Of a DNA stretch of 51,481 nt, positions 41,101 to 51,282 are shown piece by piece; positions within the stretch are counted from its first letter, which is position 1; every line of letters starts with the position of its first letter. The stretch spans positions 1 through 51,481 of the forward strand of contig WQYC01000017.1 of the NCBI GenBank assembly GCA_009781425.1. Reading direction: 5' to 3'. The notes under the pieces are model-generated. The model ran no database searches. It was given only the letters and a program-made list of their open reading frames with translations, and was not told the origin of the DNA. A program made the position numbers and the translations under genes. The stretch comes from Oscillospiraceae bacterium (GTDB lineage Bacteria > Bacillota > Clostridia > Oscillospirales > Ruminococcaceae).

Positions 41101-44100
41101 ACGCAGATACATATGATTTTGATATTTTCGGAATAGGGAACTACTCAGGAACGATTCAAGAGTCATTTGAAATTAGACCTGCAAGCGTCACTGTCGCCGC
41201 AGATAATCATTCCGTAATTTTTGGAAGTGCGCTGCCGAGTTATACTTACAAGCTTGAGCATACTTTAGGCGCGAGCTATACACCCTCCGGAATCACAGGC
41301 TTGCCGCTCCTCACGAGTGATTATACAAGCACAAGCAATATAGGAACTCTCCCGATTACGATTAATGTCAGCGGAATGTCTGCACAGAATTACATTTTCA
41401 CGCCGCAAAACGGTACAATTACTATAACAGCGCGCGACATTTCCGACGCAACTGTAACCATAGGCGGCACCTTCACCTACACAGGCTCGGCACAGACTCC
41501 TGTTCCGACAGTTGTCGTGAACGGCGTGACTTTAGAGCATAATACCGACTTCACTATTTTGCACAGTAATAATACAAACGCAGGAACGGCGACTGTTACC
41601 ATTACAGGTATCGGGAACTACAGCGGCACGGCAAGCGAAAACTTCAACATTGGCAGAGCGAATTTAATTATAACCGCAAATAACCAATCAAAGACCTTCG
41701 GCGGCATTACTCCTGCCTTTACTGTAACCTACAATGCGTTTGTGGGCGGCGAAACCGCGAGCGTTCTTGGCAACTCGCTGTTGTTCAACACGGATTACAC
41801 GCAAGGCAGTGCTGTAAATACCTACACAATCACACCTGGCGGCTTAACTTCTGATAACTACGATATTACTTTCGTACCCGGTACGCTTACGGTAAACCAG
41901 CGCAGTGTTAGCGACGCAACTGTAACCATAGGCGGCACATTTACCTACACAGGCTCGGCACATACTCCTATTCCGACTGTTGTTGTAAACGGCGTGCCCT
42001 TAGTGCATAACACCGATTTCATTATTTCGCACAGTAATAACACAGGCGCAGGTCAGGCGACAGTTACCGTTACGGGAATTGGGAATTATACGGGCACTGC
42101 GAGCGAGAATTTCAATATAGGCAGAGCACCTTTAACTATAACTGCAGATAACAAATCAAAGACCTTCGGCGACACAACAACTCCTGCTTTCACTGAAAGT
42201 TATAGTGCGTTCGTAGGCGGCGAAAGCGCGGCTGTTCTCGTAGGTACGCTGTTGCTCAACTCAAACTATATACAAGGCAATGCAGCCGGCACCTACACAA
42301 TCACACCGAGCGGCTTGACCTCCGACAATTATAATATTACTTTCGTGAACGGCACGCTTACGGTAAATCGGCGCAGTATAAATGACGCAACTGTAACCAT
42401 AGGCGGCACCTTCACCTACACAGGCGCGGCGCAGACTCCTGTTCCGACTGTCGAGGTGAATGGCGTAGCTTTAGTGCATAATACCGACTTCACTATTTCG
42501 TACAGCGCAAACACAGGCGCGGGAACAGCTACGGCTACGATTACAGGAATCGGGAATTATACAGGCACGGCAAGCGAAAACTTCCAAATAGGCAGAGCGA
42601 ATTTAATTATAACCGCAAATAACCAATCAAAGACCTTCGGCGACGCAACAACTCCCGCCTTTACTGTAAGCTACAATGCGTTTGTGGGCGGCGAAACTGC
42701 GGCTTCTCTTACCGGTACGCTGTCGTTCAACACGGATTATACTTTAGGCAGTGCAGTAAACACCTACACAATCACGCCCGACGGCTTGACTTCTGATAAC
42801 TACGATATTTCCTTCGTAAACGGCACGCTTACGGTAAATGAGCGCAGTGTTAGTGACGCGACTGTAACCATAGGCGGTACATTTACTTACACAGGCTCGG
42901 CGCATACTCCTGTTCCGACAGTCGAGGTAAACGGCGTGATTTTAGTGCTTGACACCGACTTCACTATTTCGCACAGTAATAACACAGGCGCGGGTCAGGC
43001 GACAGTTACCGTTACAGGAATCGGGAATTATACAGGTACAGCAAGCGGAAGCTTCCAAATCGGAAAAGCAACGCCGCCTACTGTAACATTCCCCTCGGCA
43101 AGTGCCATTACCTACGGGCAAACGCTCGCCGATTCAACGCTTTCGGGCGGTTCGGGCGACGGTACTTTTGCATGGAATGTTCCTACAACTGTTCCTATTG
43201 TGAGCAACGGCGGATTCAACGTGAGATTCACTCCGAATGATACCGATAACTACGACTATACAGACATTACGCTAACTCAAACTACAGCGATTACAGTCAA
43301 CCCTGCAGAGCTTACAATCACGGCAAGCGGAACACTTTCGCCGATTGATACTGTAACGCTCACACTCAGCGGACGCGTCGGTACTGACACTATCGCGCTC
43401 ACAGCAGAAAACTTGACTGTGACGAATACTACGCTCTCGCTCCCGAATACATCGACATTTGCGAATATCGCAAATAACATACAATTCTCAACAACCAACA
43501 ACAATTATATAATCCCGAGCACCACCGCGATAAATATTCGCGACGGGCGCGAAGTAGGGCGTGAGATTCATGTTCAGCAGGCGAATATTACAAGGTTTAA
43601 TGAGTTTGCAAGAACAGAAGGCGCAAACGGCGGACTTAACAGAAGCTACATTCTTGTTCAAAATATTAATCTAAACGGTATTTTTTGGACGCCAATCGGC
43701 ACAGAGGCTAATCCTTTCACAGGCGTGTTCAATGGTGACGGTTGCACTGTTTCCGAAATCAGCTTGCATCGGGGCGCTATGAATTACGTAGGAATGTTCG
43801 GTAATACCGAAGCTCCCGCAGTGATAAAAAATCTCGGTATTATCGGCGTGGATACTATGGGCGGACGATATATCGGCGGTATAGCCGGACGGAATGGCGG
43901 TACAATAGAAAACTGCTTTGTCAGAGGAACCTTCGGTCCTATTGCAACCAGGCTTCCTTCTTATTTGCTCGGCACAGAATATGTCGGCGGTATTGCAGGG
44001 GATAACCAAGACGGTATAATTCGCAACTGCGTTTCATTGCTTGATTCTATTAATACTTCGGCAAATAATCCGCAAATCGGGCGGGTGAGCGGAAGCACCG

Positions 44101-47100
44101 CAGGTACTTTCGTTAATAACTACGCATGGGGCGATACGAGGCTGAACGGAAAACCGGTCATTACAGGCACGACCACTGCCAACGACCGCAACGGTCAGTG
44201 TATTCTCCGCTCGAACGCCCCCGGTATTCAAACCGATTTGAACACTGTTTTCGGTGCGCCGAGTACAGGTAACGCTCCTAATTTGAATGATTATTTCTTT
44301 AATACCGTTTGGGTTGACGCTCCCGTTTGGCAAGATTTTGAAACGCTTTCAATTGCGCTTGATTTCATCGGTACGACTGCAGGAACTTATGAGATGTTCC
44401 TTAAAAGAGACCAGGCACTCGCAAACCGCACAATTGGCGCAGGGCAGAATATTACTATACTTGAAAATGAAGATGAATTCTGGACTGTTATACACAACGG
44501 TACAGCCGAGCAGCATATGTTCACAATTGACGGCGGGGGCTCGCTGAGGCTCAATAACAGAATTACACTGCAGGGGCGTGCAACAAGCGGCTCGGGAACT
44601 GTTGTAACAGCTGCGAACGGAACGCTTACAATGCAATCGGGTTCAAGAATTACGGGGCATAATAACGACCAGACTACTAACGGCGCAGTGCATATAGGTG
44701 CAAACGGAACGCTCGTCATGAATGGCGGCGCAATTACGGACAATATCGGCGTAGACGTAAATATATCGGAAGGTCGTTCGATTACCTTATCGGGGAACGC
44801 AACGATTGATGAGCTGCGGCTTAACGCGACTAACGCAACTGACAACGCGAGAATCACTGTCAGCACATGGTCGGGCAAAATCGACACACTAAACCTGCGC
44901 GGCGCGCCTGCGAACTGGAACGACAGACAAATCCTGTTCGGCACAACGTTCAGCCCTGTCGCTTTCCCGCTTGGCATTTTTGTTGACACAGGTGTGCCAA
45001 TCGCCGACACGCACTCCATCGACAACGGCGGATTCTTGCGGTTGCATCCGACTGTTATTATCACGAATACAGCAAACGGCGAATTTATAAGCAGTCACGC
45101 TACTCTTGCACTTGCGTTGGATTCCATAACAACTGCAGGGAACTACACTGTCACGATTAACGAATATCAAACGCTTGCAAATCACACAATCGGCGCAGGG
45201 CAAAACATCACGCTTGTCGGTGTCGGCGATGAACGCACAATCACGCACACAGGCACAGATTCAGAGGTTATGTTTACACTCGGAAATAGCGGTGCGGCTC
45301 TCACTCTCGGCAATAATATCACGCTACAAGGCAGAGATTCCGTCACCCATACCACTAACCTTATCAATATAACAAACGGAACGCTTACTATGGAAGCAGA
45401 CTCAAAAATAACGGGACACAGAACAACAGTACTGAGCGGCGCGGTGCGTATAAGCGGAGAAAATGCCCACTTCATTATGAACGGCGGTATAATTACAGGA
45501 AATATATCAAGCAACACCACCACAGAGGCTACTGGCGGTATGCTTATAAATACTGGCGGCGGCACTACAGTAACATTAAACGGCGGAAGTATTACAGGTA
45601 ATACTCCGACAGATATTTGCGCACCCTCTGCGGCAAGCAACAGTTTACGTCTTTCAAGCACAGCAAATATAGGTATTGTTATATTAGGTTCTATTAACAA
45701 TGCAAGAGCGGATATAACTGTCAACGCAGGGTGGACGGGAAGCATAAACACGCTTCATCTACGCAGAGCGACTGCGGTTTTAGCAGAAGTTGTTGAATGG
45801 TGGGGCGATGAGCAAATCTTAACAGGCGGCGGAGTTGCAAACGCAATCACCGAAAACAGAATCACGCTTGGTAACTTCAGACCCACCGGAGCGGCAACTC
45901 AACCAATCACCGACACCCACTTCATCGACAGCAACGGCTTCCTTCGTCCGAATCCGACAGTGCTTGTTACAGGCAGTCTTACAGGGGGCTATGCCACGCT
46001 TGAAGCTGCATTAAATGCAATCGGAACGAATACGGGGACGTATACCGTTACGCTTCATGCCGACCAAACGCTTGCGCCTTATACATTCGACACTGCAAAT
46101 CAAAATATCACACTTGTCGGTGACGGCGGAGTACGTACAGTAACCCTGTCCGCAATCGGCAGTATGTTCACATTGGACGGCGGCGCAACGCTGACCCTTG
46201 ACGACAACATTACGCTTACGGGGCGCAGCGATAACAATCGTCCGGTCATGCAAATATACAGCGGCAGCAAAGTGACAATGAACGACGGCGCAGTGATTAC
46301 GGGGAATACCACAAGCGAATACGGCGGAGCTATACTGATTCGCGGCGTCGGCAGTGAATTTATCATGAACGGCGGGACTATTACGGGGAACACAGCAAAC
46401 GAATACGGTGGGGCTATACTGATTAGCGACCTTGGTAGTGAATTTATCATGAACGGCGGAACTATTACAGGGAACACAGCCGAGCTCGCCGGCGGCGGGC
46501 TGTTCATAAACGCAGGCAGTAAGTTCACGATGAACGGCGGCGCGATTACAAATAACACTTCTGCTGCCGGCGGCGGTATATATACTTTTGACCCTACCAC
46601 TAACTTTAATACAATAATTATCATGAACGACGGCGAAATCTCAAACAATACAGCAACCGGCAGAGGTGACCCAAATGACCCAACAAACATCGCCGGCGTA
46701 GGCGGAGGCGTGGGCTTGCGGGGCGGTGTATTTGAAATGAACGGCGGCACGATTAAAGATAACACCGGCAGAGCCGGCGGAGGTGTAAGTATTTCGCTTG
46801 CCAGTACATTTAATATGACCGGCGGCAGTATTACAAACAATACGCATACGAGTTCGGCAGACGGCAACGGCGGCGGCGTGTCAGCCGCAGGTGTCAACGT
46901 AACCTTCAATATGAGCGGCGGTGAAATTTCGAGGAACTCGTCAAATACATTTGGCGGCGGTGTGTCTGTTGGCAGTGGTGCTGTGTTCAACATGAGCGGA
47001 GACGCGGCAATCTTCGGCAATGAAAGCAATGCCATCGGTCTCGGCGGCGGCGTGTCCGTAGTAAACAGTATATTTAATATGAGCGAAGATGCGGTAATAT

Positions 47101-50100
47101 ACGGCAACACGGCTATAATGGGCGCCGGATTATTTGTAAACGGGGCTGAGGCGGAAATAAATATAAGCGGCGGATTAATTACCGGAAATGACACAACAGG
47201 AGCAGACCCCGCAGCTAACATCGGTACTAACCAAACGCCTAATTCTTCAGCGTTAAGCGCAGTTTCAGGTGTCGTCGGCAATGTCCGGTTCGGAACACAT
47301 TCAGGCGGAAGCTTCACGCCTGTCGGCGGTATTCATAATGAAAGCCGCACTATAGAAGTCAGAAACGGCGTTTTAGTGCGCCCGCACATCTCGGCGGTGT
47401 CTATAACCACAAACGGAAGTGTTCCGACATGGTTTCCGGACGCTACCACTGCACTTTTTACAGCCCGCTCTCTTCTTAGCGGCGAACATATCGTCACTCT
47501 TCATGCTCCGCCGGACGGAGCCGCATACCATTCTTTGACAGAGACGATAACCTTTGCATCACAGCGGCCTAATGTAAACACCACCATTCAAGGTGACGGT
47601 ACAGAACGCGAATTAAGATATATCGGAAATTCTGCTCGTTTAGTGGTAAACAGCGCAAGCACAACGCTGACTCTTGGAAATAACCTCAAGATGGTCGGGG
47701 GTAGCGTCGGTGCTCCGATGGCGGGCGTAGGGCCCGGAAGACTGATAATGAACGACGGCGCGACTATCAGCGGTAATATGAACTCATCTCAGAGCGGCGG
47801 TGTAAACGTGAATTCAAACGGTACATTCGATATGTACGGCGGCACGATTACGGGTAATTCGGTGATGACCGATAACAGCAGCGGCGGTGTGTACGTGAAT
47901 TCAAACGGTACATTCAATATGCGCGGCGGCGAGATTACTGGTAATATAACTACACCCAGCGGCGCAGGCGGCGGCGTAACTGTTGTAGGCAGCGGTGTAT
48001 TCAACATAAGTGACGGTAGGATTGCAGGCGTTAACGCAGATAAAATCCTTGGAGCGGGCTACCCCGCAAATGTATCCCCCGCCCACGCCGCACTGTTCGG
48101 CACAGCTAATTACGGTACGTTCAGCGGAAACACATTCAACCCCGTCGGCAGTATCAGTAACGAAAATCGCACTATCGTAGTTGAAAACGGCGTATTAATT
48201 CATCCCAACACCGCCATTGTCACTGTGTCGGTAAACGGCGGTACTCACCTGCCTTATAACAGCTTGGCAGATGCCTTGGCTTCAATCACGACTATAGGTG
48301 AATATGAAGTTGAATTGTACGCCGACCAAAGCTTAGCGAACGTAAGATTAGAAGTTGCGGGAGCCAACATAAGGCTCATCGGTATGGACGGTGAACAGGA
48401 AATCCGATTATCAGCAGACAGCGCAATGTTCACAGTCAACGGCGGCAGTCTTACTCTCGGTGAGAATATTACGCTCGTCGGGCGTAATCCCGCCAACTCT
48501 AACGGCGCAGGTAACCATAGCCCTGTCGTGAGCGTGATAAACAATGGAACATTCACCATGCTCACAGGCTCGAAAATCACAGGACATTTAAACTTGTCCA
48601 ACTCTGCGAGCGCAACAGCGGCGGTGAATGTTGCAGGCGGCACGTTTAATCTGAGGGGCGGTGAGATTTCCGGTAACGCGGCTTCTTCAAGCACAGTTGT
48701 CCTTGTTACAGGCGGTTTGTTCGTAAGCTTTGGCGGAAGAGCTAACTTGGAGAACGGGATAATAAGCGGAAACACAGCAACCGGCGGCGATGTCTTTTTA
48801 CAAACCTTCATCAATCACAATATATCGGGTAACACCGAAATCGGCACGCTGACCTTAGAAGCAAGCCAAAACACGAACGAAAGCGCGGTGCTTGAAATTG
48901 CGCCCGGCTGGAGCGGAAGCATAGACACGCTTAATCTGTACGCACATTTAACATCAATTCAAGATGTTAGAAATAGGTGGAACGACCGAACAGCAATGAC
49001 GGGAGCGTTTGACATAACAAAAATCATGAACATCGGTAGCTTTGTGTGCGCGTCGGCTTCAGCTCCGCCCCAGCCTATTTTAGATATGCACTTCCTTGAC
49101 GAAAACGGAGTAATAAGACAAAGAGGTACAGCTGAACAACCCTTTATAATCACCACCGAAGCACAGCTTCGCCTAATCGGAACACAAATCTACCCGTTTG
49201 ACGCGCATTACAGACTTGAAAACGACATCGAAATTCAAAGCGCATTGACTATCACAGCCCCGTTTGAAGGTGTTTTTGACGGCAACGGTCATACAATATC
49301 GAACGCGAATATATCAGCGGCAAACGGATTGTTTATGAATGTCGGCGGTACAGTTAAGAATTTAGGTGTTATAAATGTTAATATAAACAGCACAGCAGCT
49401 AACGTAGGCGGGATTGCCAATTCGCTCAGCGGCGGCGGCGTTATAACGAGCTGCTTCGTTACAGGCAATATAACGAATAATTTGAGTTTCGGAAGAGCCG
49501 GCGGTATAGTGGGAGTCAATGAAGGTATAGTTGAAAACAGCTATTCAACAGCCAACATAACCTCTAACAATATCGGCGGCGGGATTGCAGGCGCGAACTT
49601 CGGTAGCGCTACAATAAGATATTGTTACGCTACGGGAATAATTAGCGGCACACAAAATGTCGGCGGTATAGTCGGTTCTAATTCCACCGGAAGCACAATA
49701 AACTGCGCGGCACTTAACTCTGCAATCACACGTTCAAGCGGCGATTTAACCACTTTTGGACGTGTAACAGGGTGGAGCACAGGCACGCTTACGAATAATT
49801 ATGCTAACAGTTCAATGACGTTGCCAAGCGATATTACGCCCAACAGTGCTTTTAATAGTATTCATGGTTTTGGTACGAATATAGCTAATTTCAACATTGC
49901 CACGGCATGGACTGGCGCCTCAAGCTGGAGCGGCGGTGCGTGGAGTAGCACTATATGGGACATCGCAGACGGCAGACTGCCGTTGTTGCGCGCGTTCCCC
50001 GCGCCGCCACCGCCTCCGCCGCCCTTAGGCTCAGCCGAAAACCCGTTCAAAGTAAACACCGAAGCGCAGTTACGCGCAATAGGCACAGCAGAGTTCCCGC

Positions 50101-51161
50101 TCACGGCGCACTACAAACTTGAAGAAGACATAACACTTACAAGCAACTGGACTGAAATCGCAGGTACGTTCACAGGCACATTCGACGGAAACGGTCATAC
50201 GATTACAGGATTGACAGGCACAAGAGGAATTTTCCAAGCAGTCAGCGGAACTGTTAAGGATTTAGGGCTTGAGAATGTCAATATAAATGGCACTCTTATT
50301 AATGTAGGCGGAATTACAAGAAGACTCGAAAGCGGCGGTCTTATATCGGGCTGTTACGTTACAGGCAGTGTTTCAAACAGCACCGCAGTTGTCGGCGGAA
50401 TTGCAGGGCAAAACAACGGTACAATCGAAAACAGTTTTTCAGCTGCGAATGTTTCAAATGTTTCAACCATGTCGGGAACTGCCGGCGGAATTGTAGGGGA
50501 GAATAACTCGAGCGGTATAATCAGATATTGTTACGCTACAGGAACAATCAGTGGTATAGAACGCGTTGGCGGTATTGTAGGCTATAATGCTGGAACTATA
50601 ATTAACTGTGCGGCACTTAATACATCGCTTGTGCGAATAGGAACAGGAACGGCAACATCTTTCGGGCGTGTTGTGGGAACAACTGTAGTAAGCACAGGCA
50701 CGCTTGCGAATAATTATGGGCTTACAGCCATGCCGATTCCTGTTTCAATTTCGGGTACTTTAACCAATAATCATGGTGCAAGTCAAACCTTCAATACGGC
50801 TACACGTTGGACTGATACAACACGTTGGGACGGTGCGCCGTGGGACGAAACTATTTGGGACATCGCAGACGGTAGATTGCCGTTGTTGCGGGTGTTTGGC
50901 GGGATTTCGGGGGCTTCTTTGGATTTAGTCTGCGAATGTGCTTATGACTTTGACTGCGATTTCTGCTTTGATTCTGCCGAGCCGAGCGCGTGGCTCTTGT
51001 TCGGTGAAGAAGCTGATGATGATTATGAAGCGAACGAGCATAGTGAGCCTGTTGCTTTGCCGCCCGAGGAACATAGACGCAAGGACGAAGAGGATGAGGA
51101 GGACGACGAGGAGGAAGAGCCGGACTTGGAGGAATACGAGGATTATCACGGGACGGTGTAG
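38190..51161 (+). CDS. Giant repeat surface protein (4323 residues)
   Basis: Start is GTG 38190, twelve bases after AAGGAG and aligned with the GTG of the short paralogue at 20436; the open frame upstream covers a terminator and promoter and is not coding. Residues 1-54 hold the signature LWLSSWRHK (10-18) and LLNSSLSSG, and a hydrophobic segment (55-77) contains a possible signal-peptidase site AMA-GA. Then come a charged region with EEREEWL repeats (about 160-195), a Thr/Pro stalk (222-350), Ig/MBG repeats (354-1790), GLUG (1818-2047), a beta-helix with many F-M-GG-I-GN units (2047-3640), GLUG (3647-3934), a PPPP linker, GLUG (3949-4240) and a tail with CEC...CDFC and a poly-acidic end. No LPXTG, SLH or C-terminal membrane segment. 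Probable giant adhesin; no MFS fusion is next to it. Confidence 0.88.
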   Translation: MGFIGRLGRLWLSSWRHKPAESENESKSSAYHKADNSRGLGKLFALLNSSLSSGATGIMLLATVLTTAMAGASVVYDTILDEDSPLKIEAVDLDQGVIFDEEGNFIVEVEIDEHGNITVINTGGTENDENPGNNVNTFSFADVKDAVIDPPAIFSIPQEEWDEIQEEWLAISEEEREEWLSVSADEREEWLDRVIVEIEQTRIREQTDESYIPTMTNPDTPDVTTAPPVTTTPPITTPAPEVTTSAPEVTTTAPELTTTPPVTTTTPPVTTTTPPVTTTTPPVTTTTPPITTTTPSVTTTTPQITTTTPQVTTTTAPPVTTTTQPPVTTTRTPPVTTTRTPPVTTTPPPVKADQTGFAIVNPGEFTFGDAPVTLTTAGGQSTGAVTWAVTVGNAVSVAPGTGMMIIESAGEVTITATKAGDNDYNPTADSITLTIGKRDLSNVSITAITSVIYTGLQHTPTPSVTDGANNIITIHDYTVSWGANITVASGGTVTITATAGGNYTGSRTVSFDIGKATPSYIEPIGLTATYGDLLSSVSLPPRWGWDSPDDYVGNAGERIHSATFTPADIANYNTVTIDLIIDVAKAEQAEFNINDPGLILFGGNDFWLTTTGGSTGGPVEFEILSGASLSVSPVGFAAIESEGDTLVMATMAGDENYNEVTATRTISVGKRNLSYVSASVPWTFVYNGLPYTPSPDVTDITGTENMIKPTDFTYTHSNNTNAGTATITITATPSGNYTGEITIEFDIDKAPLTVTADNLSKSFGAATPTFTFTIAGYVNGESRDTPVIGNITGIPSLTTDYNNGYPVNNYTIFAAVGSLEADNYEFVVFNDGVLAVEMAEQSPQISITGAPSQIIYGDPGFTLSVSGGSGTGTAIQWAVTGGDGAVSINANGDVTINHAGTSTIRATKEGDSNFSFAEATITLTVAEQLITDTMFSVNSVTYNGSPQQPTVTATGLVRGVHFNYTFPPQTDADTYDFDIFGIGNYSGTIQESFEIRPASVTVAADNHSVIFGSALPSYTYKLEHTLGASYTPSGITGLPLLTSDYTSTSNIGTLPITINVSGMSAQNYIFTPQNGTITITARDISDATVTIGGTFTYTGSAQTPVPTVVVNGVTLEHNTDFTILHSNNTNAGTATVTITGIGNYSGTASENFNIGRANLIITANNQSKTFGGITPAFTVTYNAFVGGETASVLGNSLLFNTDYTQGSAVNTYTITPGGLTSDNYDITFVPGTLTVNQRSVSDATVTIGGTFTYTGSAHTPIPTVVVNGVPLVHNTDFIISHSNNTGAGQATVTVTGIGNYTGTASENFNIGRAPLTITADNKSKTFGDTTTPAFTESYSAFVGGESAAVLVGTLLLNSNYIQGNAAGTYTITPSGLTSDNYNITFVNGTLTVNRRSINDATVTIGGTFTYTGAAQTPVPTVEVNGVALVHNTDFTISYSANTGAGTATATITGIGNYTGTASENFQIGRANLIITANNQSKTFGDATTPAFTVSYNAFVGGETAASLTGTLSFNTDYTLGSAVNTYTITPDGLTSDNYDISFVNGTLTVNERSVSDATVTIGGTFTYTGSAHTPVPTVEVNGVILVLDTDFTISHSNNTGAGQATVTVTGIGNYTGTASGSFQIGKATPPTVTFPSASAITYGQTLADSTLSGGSGDGTFAWNVPTTVPIVSNGGFNVRFTPNDTDNYDYTDITLTQTTAITVNPAELTITASGTLSPIDTVTLTLSGRVGTDTIALTAENLTVTNTTLSLPNTSTFANIANNIQFSTTNNNYIIPSTTAINIRDGREVGREIHVQQANITRFNEFARTEGANGGLNRSYILVQNINLNGIFWTPIGTEANPFTGVFNGDGCTVSEISLHRGAMNYVGMFGNTEAPAVIKNLGIIGVDTMGGRYIGGIAGRNGGTIENCFVRGTFGPIATRLPSYLLGTEYVGGIAGDNQDGIIRNCVSLLDSINTSANNPQIGRVSGSTAGTFVNNYAWGDTRLNGKPVITGTTTANDRNGQCILRSNAPGIQTDLNTVFGAPSTGNAPNLNDYFFNTVWVDAPVWQDFETLSIALDFIGTTAGTYEMFLKRDQALANRTIGAGQNITILENEDEFWTVIHNGTAEQHMFTIDGGGSLRLNNRITLQGRATSGSGTVVTAANGTLTMQSGSRITGHNNDQTTNGAVHIGANGTLVMNGGAITDNIGVDVNISEGRSITLSGNATIDELRLNATNATDNARITVSTWSGKIDTLNLRGAPANWNDRQILFGTTFSPVAFPLGIFVDTGVPIADTHSIDNGGFLRLHPTVIITNTANGEFISSHATLALALDSITTAGNYTVTINEYQTLANHTIGAGQNITLVGVGDERTITHTGTDSEVMFTLGNSGAALTLGNNITLQGRDSVTHTTNLINITNGTLTMEADSKITGHRTTVLSGAVRISGENAHFIMNGGIITGNISSNTTTEATGGMLINTGGGTTVTLNGGSITGNTPTDICAPSAASNSLRLSSTANIGIVILGSINNARADITVNAGWTGSINTLHLRRATAVLAEVVEWWGDEQILTGGGVANAITENRITLGNFRPTGAATQPITDTHFIDSNGFLRPNPTVLVTGSLTGGYATLEAALNAIGTNTGTYTVTLHADQTLAPYTFDTANQNITLVGDGGVRTVTLSAIGSMFTLDGGATLTLDDNITLTGRSDNNRPVMQIYSGSKVTMNDGAVITGNTTSEYGGAILIRGVGSEFIMNGGTITGNTANEYGGAILISDLGSEFIMNGGTITGNTAELAGGGLFINAGSKFTMNGGAITNNTSAAGGGIYTFDPTTNFNTIIIMNDGEISNNTATGRGDPNDPTNIAGVGGGVGLRGGVFEMNGGTIKDNTGRAGGGVSISLASTFNMTGGSITNNTHTSSADGNGGGVSAAGVNVTFNMSGGEISRNSSNTFGGGVSVGSGAVFNMSGDAAIFGNESNAIGLGGGVSVVNSIFNMSEDAVIYGNTAIMGAGLFVNGAEAEINISGGLITGNDTTGADPAANIGTNQTPNSSALSAVSGVVGNVRFGTHSGGSFTPVGGIHNESRTIEVRNGVLVRPHISAVSITTNGSVPTWFPDATTALFTARSLLSGEHIVTLHAPPDGAAYHSLTETITFASQRPNVNTTIQGDGTERELRYIGNSARLVVNSASTTLTLGNNLKMVGGSVGAPMAGVGPGRLIMNDGATISGNMNSSQSGGVNVNSNGTFDMYGGTITGNSVMTDNSSGGVYVNSNGTFNMRGGEITGNITTPSGAGGGVTVVGSGVFNISDGRIAGVNADKILGAGYPANVSPAHAALFGTANYGTFSGNTFNPVGSISNENRTIVVENGVLIHPNTAIVTVSVNGGTHLPYNSLADALASITTIGEYEVELYADQSLANVRLEVAGANIRLIGMDGEQEIRLSADSAMFTVNGGSLTLGENITLVGRNPANSNGAGNHSPVVSVINNGTFTMLTGSKITGHLNLSNSASATAAVNVAGGTFNLRGGEISGNAASSSTVVLVTGGLFVSFGGRANLENGIISGNTATGGDVFLQTFINHNISGNTEIGTLTLEASQNTNESAVLEIAPGWSGSIDTLNLYAHLTSIQDVRNRWNDRTAMTGAFDITKIMNIGSFVCASASAPPQPILDMHFLDENGVIRQRGTAEQPFIITTEAQLRLIGTQIYPFDAHYRLENDIEIQSALTITAPFEGVFDGNGHTISNANISAANGLFMNVGGTVKNLGVINVNINSTAANVGGIANSLSGGGVITSCFVTGNITNNLSFGRAGGIVGVNEGIVENSYSTANITSNNIGGGIAGANFGSATIRYCYATGIISGTQNVGGIVGSNSTGSTINCAALNSAITRSSGDLTTFGRVTGWSTGTLTNNYANSSMTLPSDITPNSAFNSIHGFGTNIANFNIATAWTGASSWSGGAWSSTIWDIADGRLPLLRAFPAPPPPPPPLGSAENPFKVNTEAQLRAIGTAEFPLTAHYKLEEDITLTSNWTEIAGTFTGTFDGNGHTITGLTGTRGIFQAVSGTVKDLGLENVNINGTLINVGGITRRLESGGLISGCYVTGSVSNSTAVVGGIAGQNNGTIENSFSAANVSNVSTMSGTAGGIVGENNSSGIIRYCYATGTISGIERVGGIVGYNAGTIINCAALNTSLVRIGTGTATSFGRVVGTTVVSTGTLANNYGLTAMPIPVSISGTLTNNHGASQTFNTATRWTDTTRWDGAPWDETIWDIADGRLPLLRVFGGISGASLDLVCECAYDFDCDFCFDSAEPSAWLLFGEEADDDYEANEHSEPVALPPEEHRRKDEEDEEDDEEEEPDLEEYEDYHGTV
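38855..39240 (+). repeat. Thr/Pro-rich stalk with 21-bp units
   Basis: Repeats of PPVTTTT-like heptads (21 bp) diverging towards the 3' side into TTTRTPP units. It is low-complexity, a probable extended spacer and possible O-glycosylation region. Confidence 0.85.
41445..43066 (+). repeat. Three and a half tandem 471-bp coding repeats
   Basis: The phrase GACGC(A/G)ACTGTAACCATAGG starts units at 41445, 41913, 42384 and 42855, so periods are 468, 471 and 471 bp (156-157 residues); the last copy breaks off after about 210 bp. Each unit joins a TVTIGGTFTYTG-type Ig domain to an MBG-type domain (ITADN/ANNQSKTFG). High identity suggests recent duplication. Confidence 0.88.
50930..51161 (+). other. 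Cys-containing, poly-acidic C-terminal tail coding region
   Basis: The last 77 residues of the giant protein hold four Cys within 14 residues (CECAYDFDCDFC), an aromatic segment, then a tail of almost only Asp/Glu (EDEEDDEEEE). This is absent from the 2142-residue protein, which stops at the proline linker. It could bind metal or a positively charged wall polymer; function unknown. Confidence 0.6.
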
Positions 51162-51210
51162 GCACAGAGAAAAATGCGAACTTTGTCGAAACATTCCATT
51201 CCAAACCCCA

Positions 51211-51239
51211 TTGACAACCCCACATTTATAAGCTATAAT
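51211..51239 (+). promoter_or_regulatory. Consensus promoter downstream of the giant gene
   Basis: TTGACA (51211-51216) and TATAAT (51234-51239) with 17-bp spacer. The expected start (about 51246) falls inside the next hairpin. Confidence 0.8.
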
Positions 51240-51282
51240 AAAACCACTTGAAACTTCCGAATAAGTTCAAGTGGTTTTAATT
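51240..51282 (+). terminator. Terminator of the giant gene
   Basis: AAAACCACTTGAA (51240-51252) pairs perfectly with TTCAAGTGGTTTT (51266-51278), 13-base loop, then AATT. It abuts the -10 box of the downstream promoter. Confidence 0.8.

Noticed and set aside
41445-43066. Tandem repeats considered as a CRISPR array
   Set aside because: Units are about 471 bp, in frame, with no short repeat/unique spacer pattern and no cas genes.
46100-47317. Minus-strand open frame of 405 codons, Pro-rich
   Set aside because: Shadow of the Gly/Asn-rich beta-helix repeats, whose codons read as Pro/Leu/Ile on the other strand.
38190-51161. Type V autotransporter
   Set aside because: Beta-helix motifs are similar, but there is no C-terminal beta-barrel and the genome looks Gram-positive.
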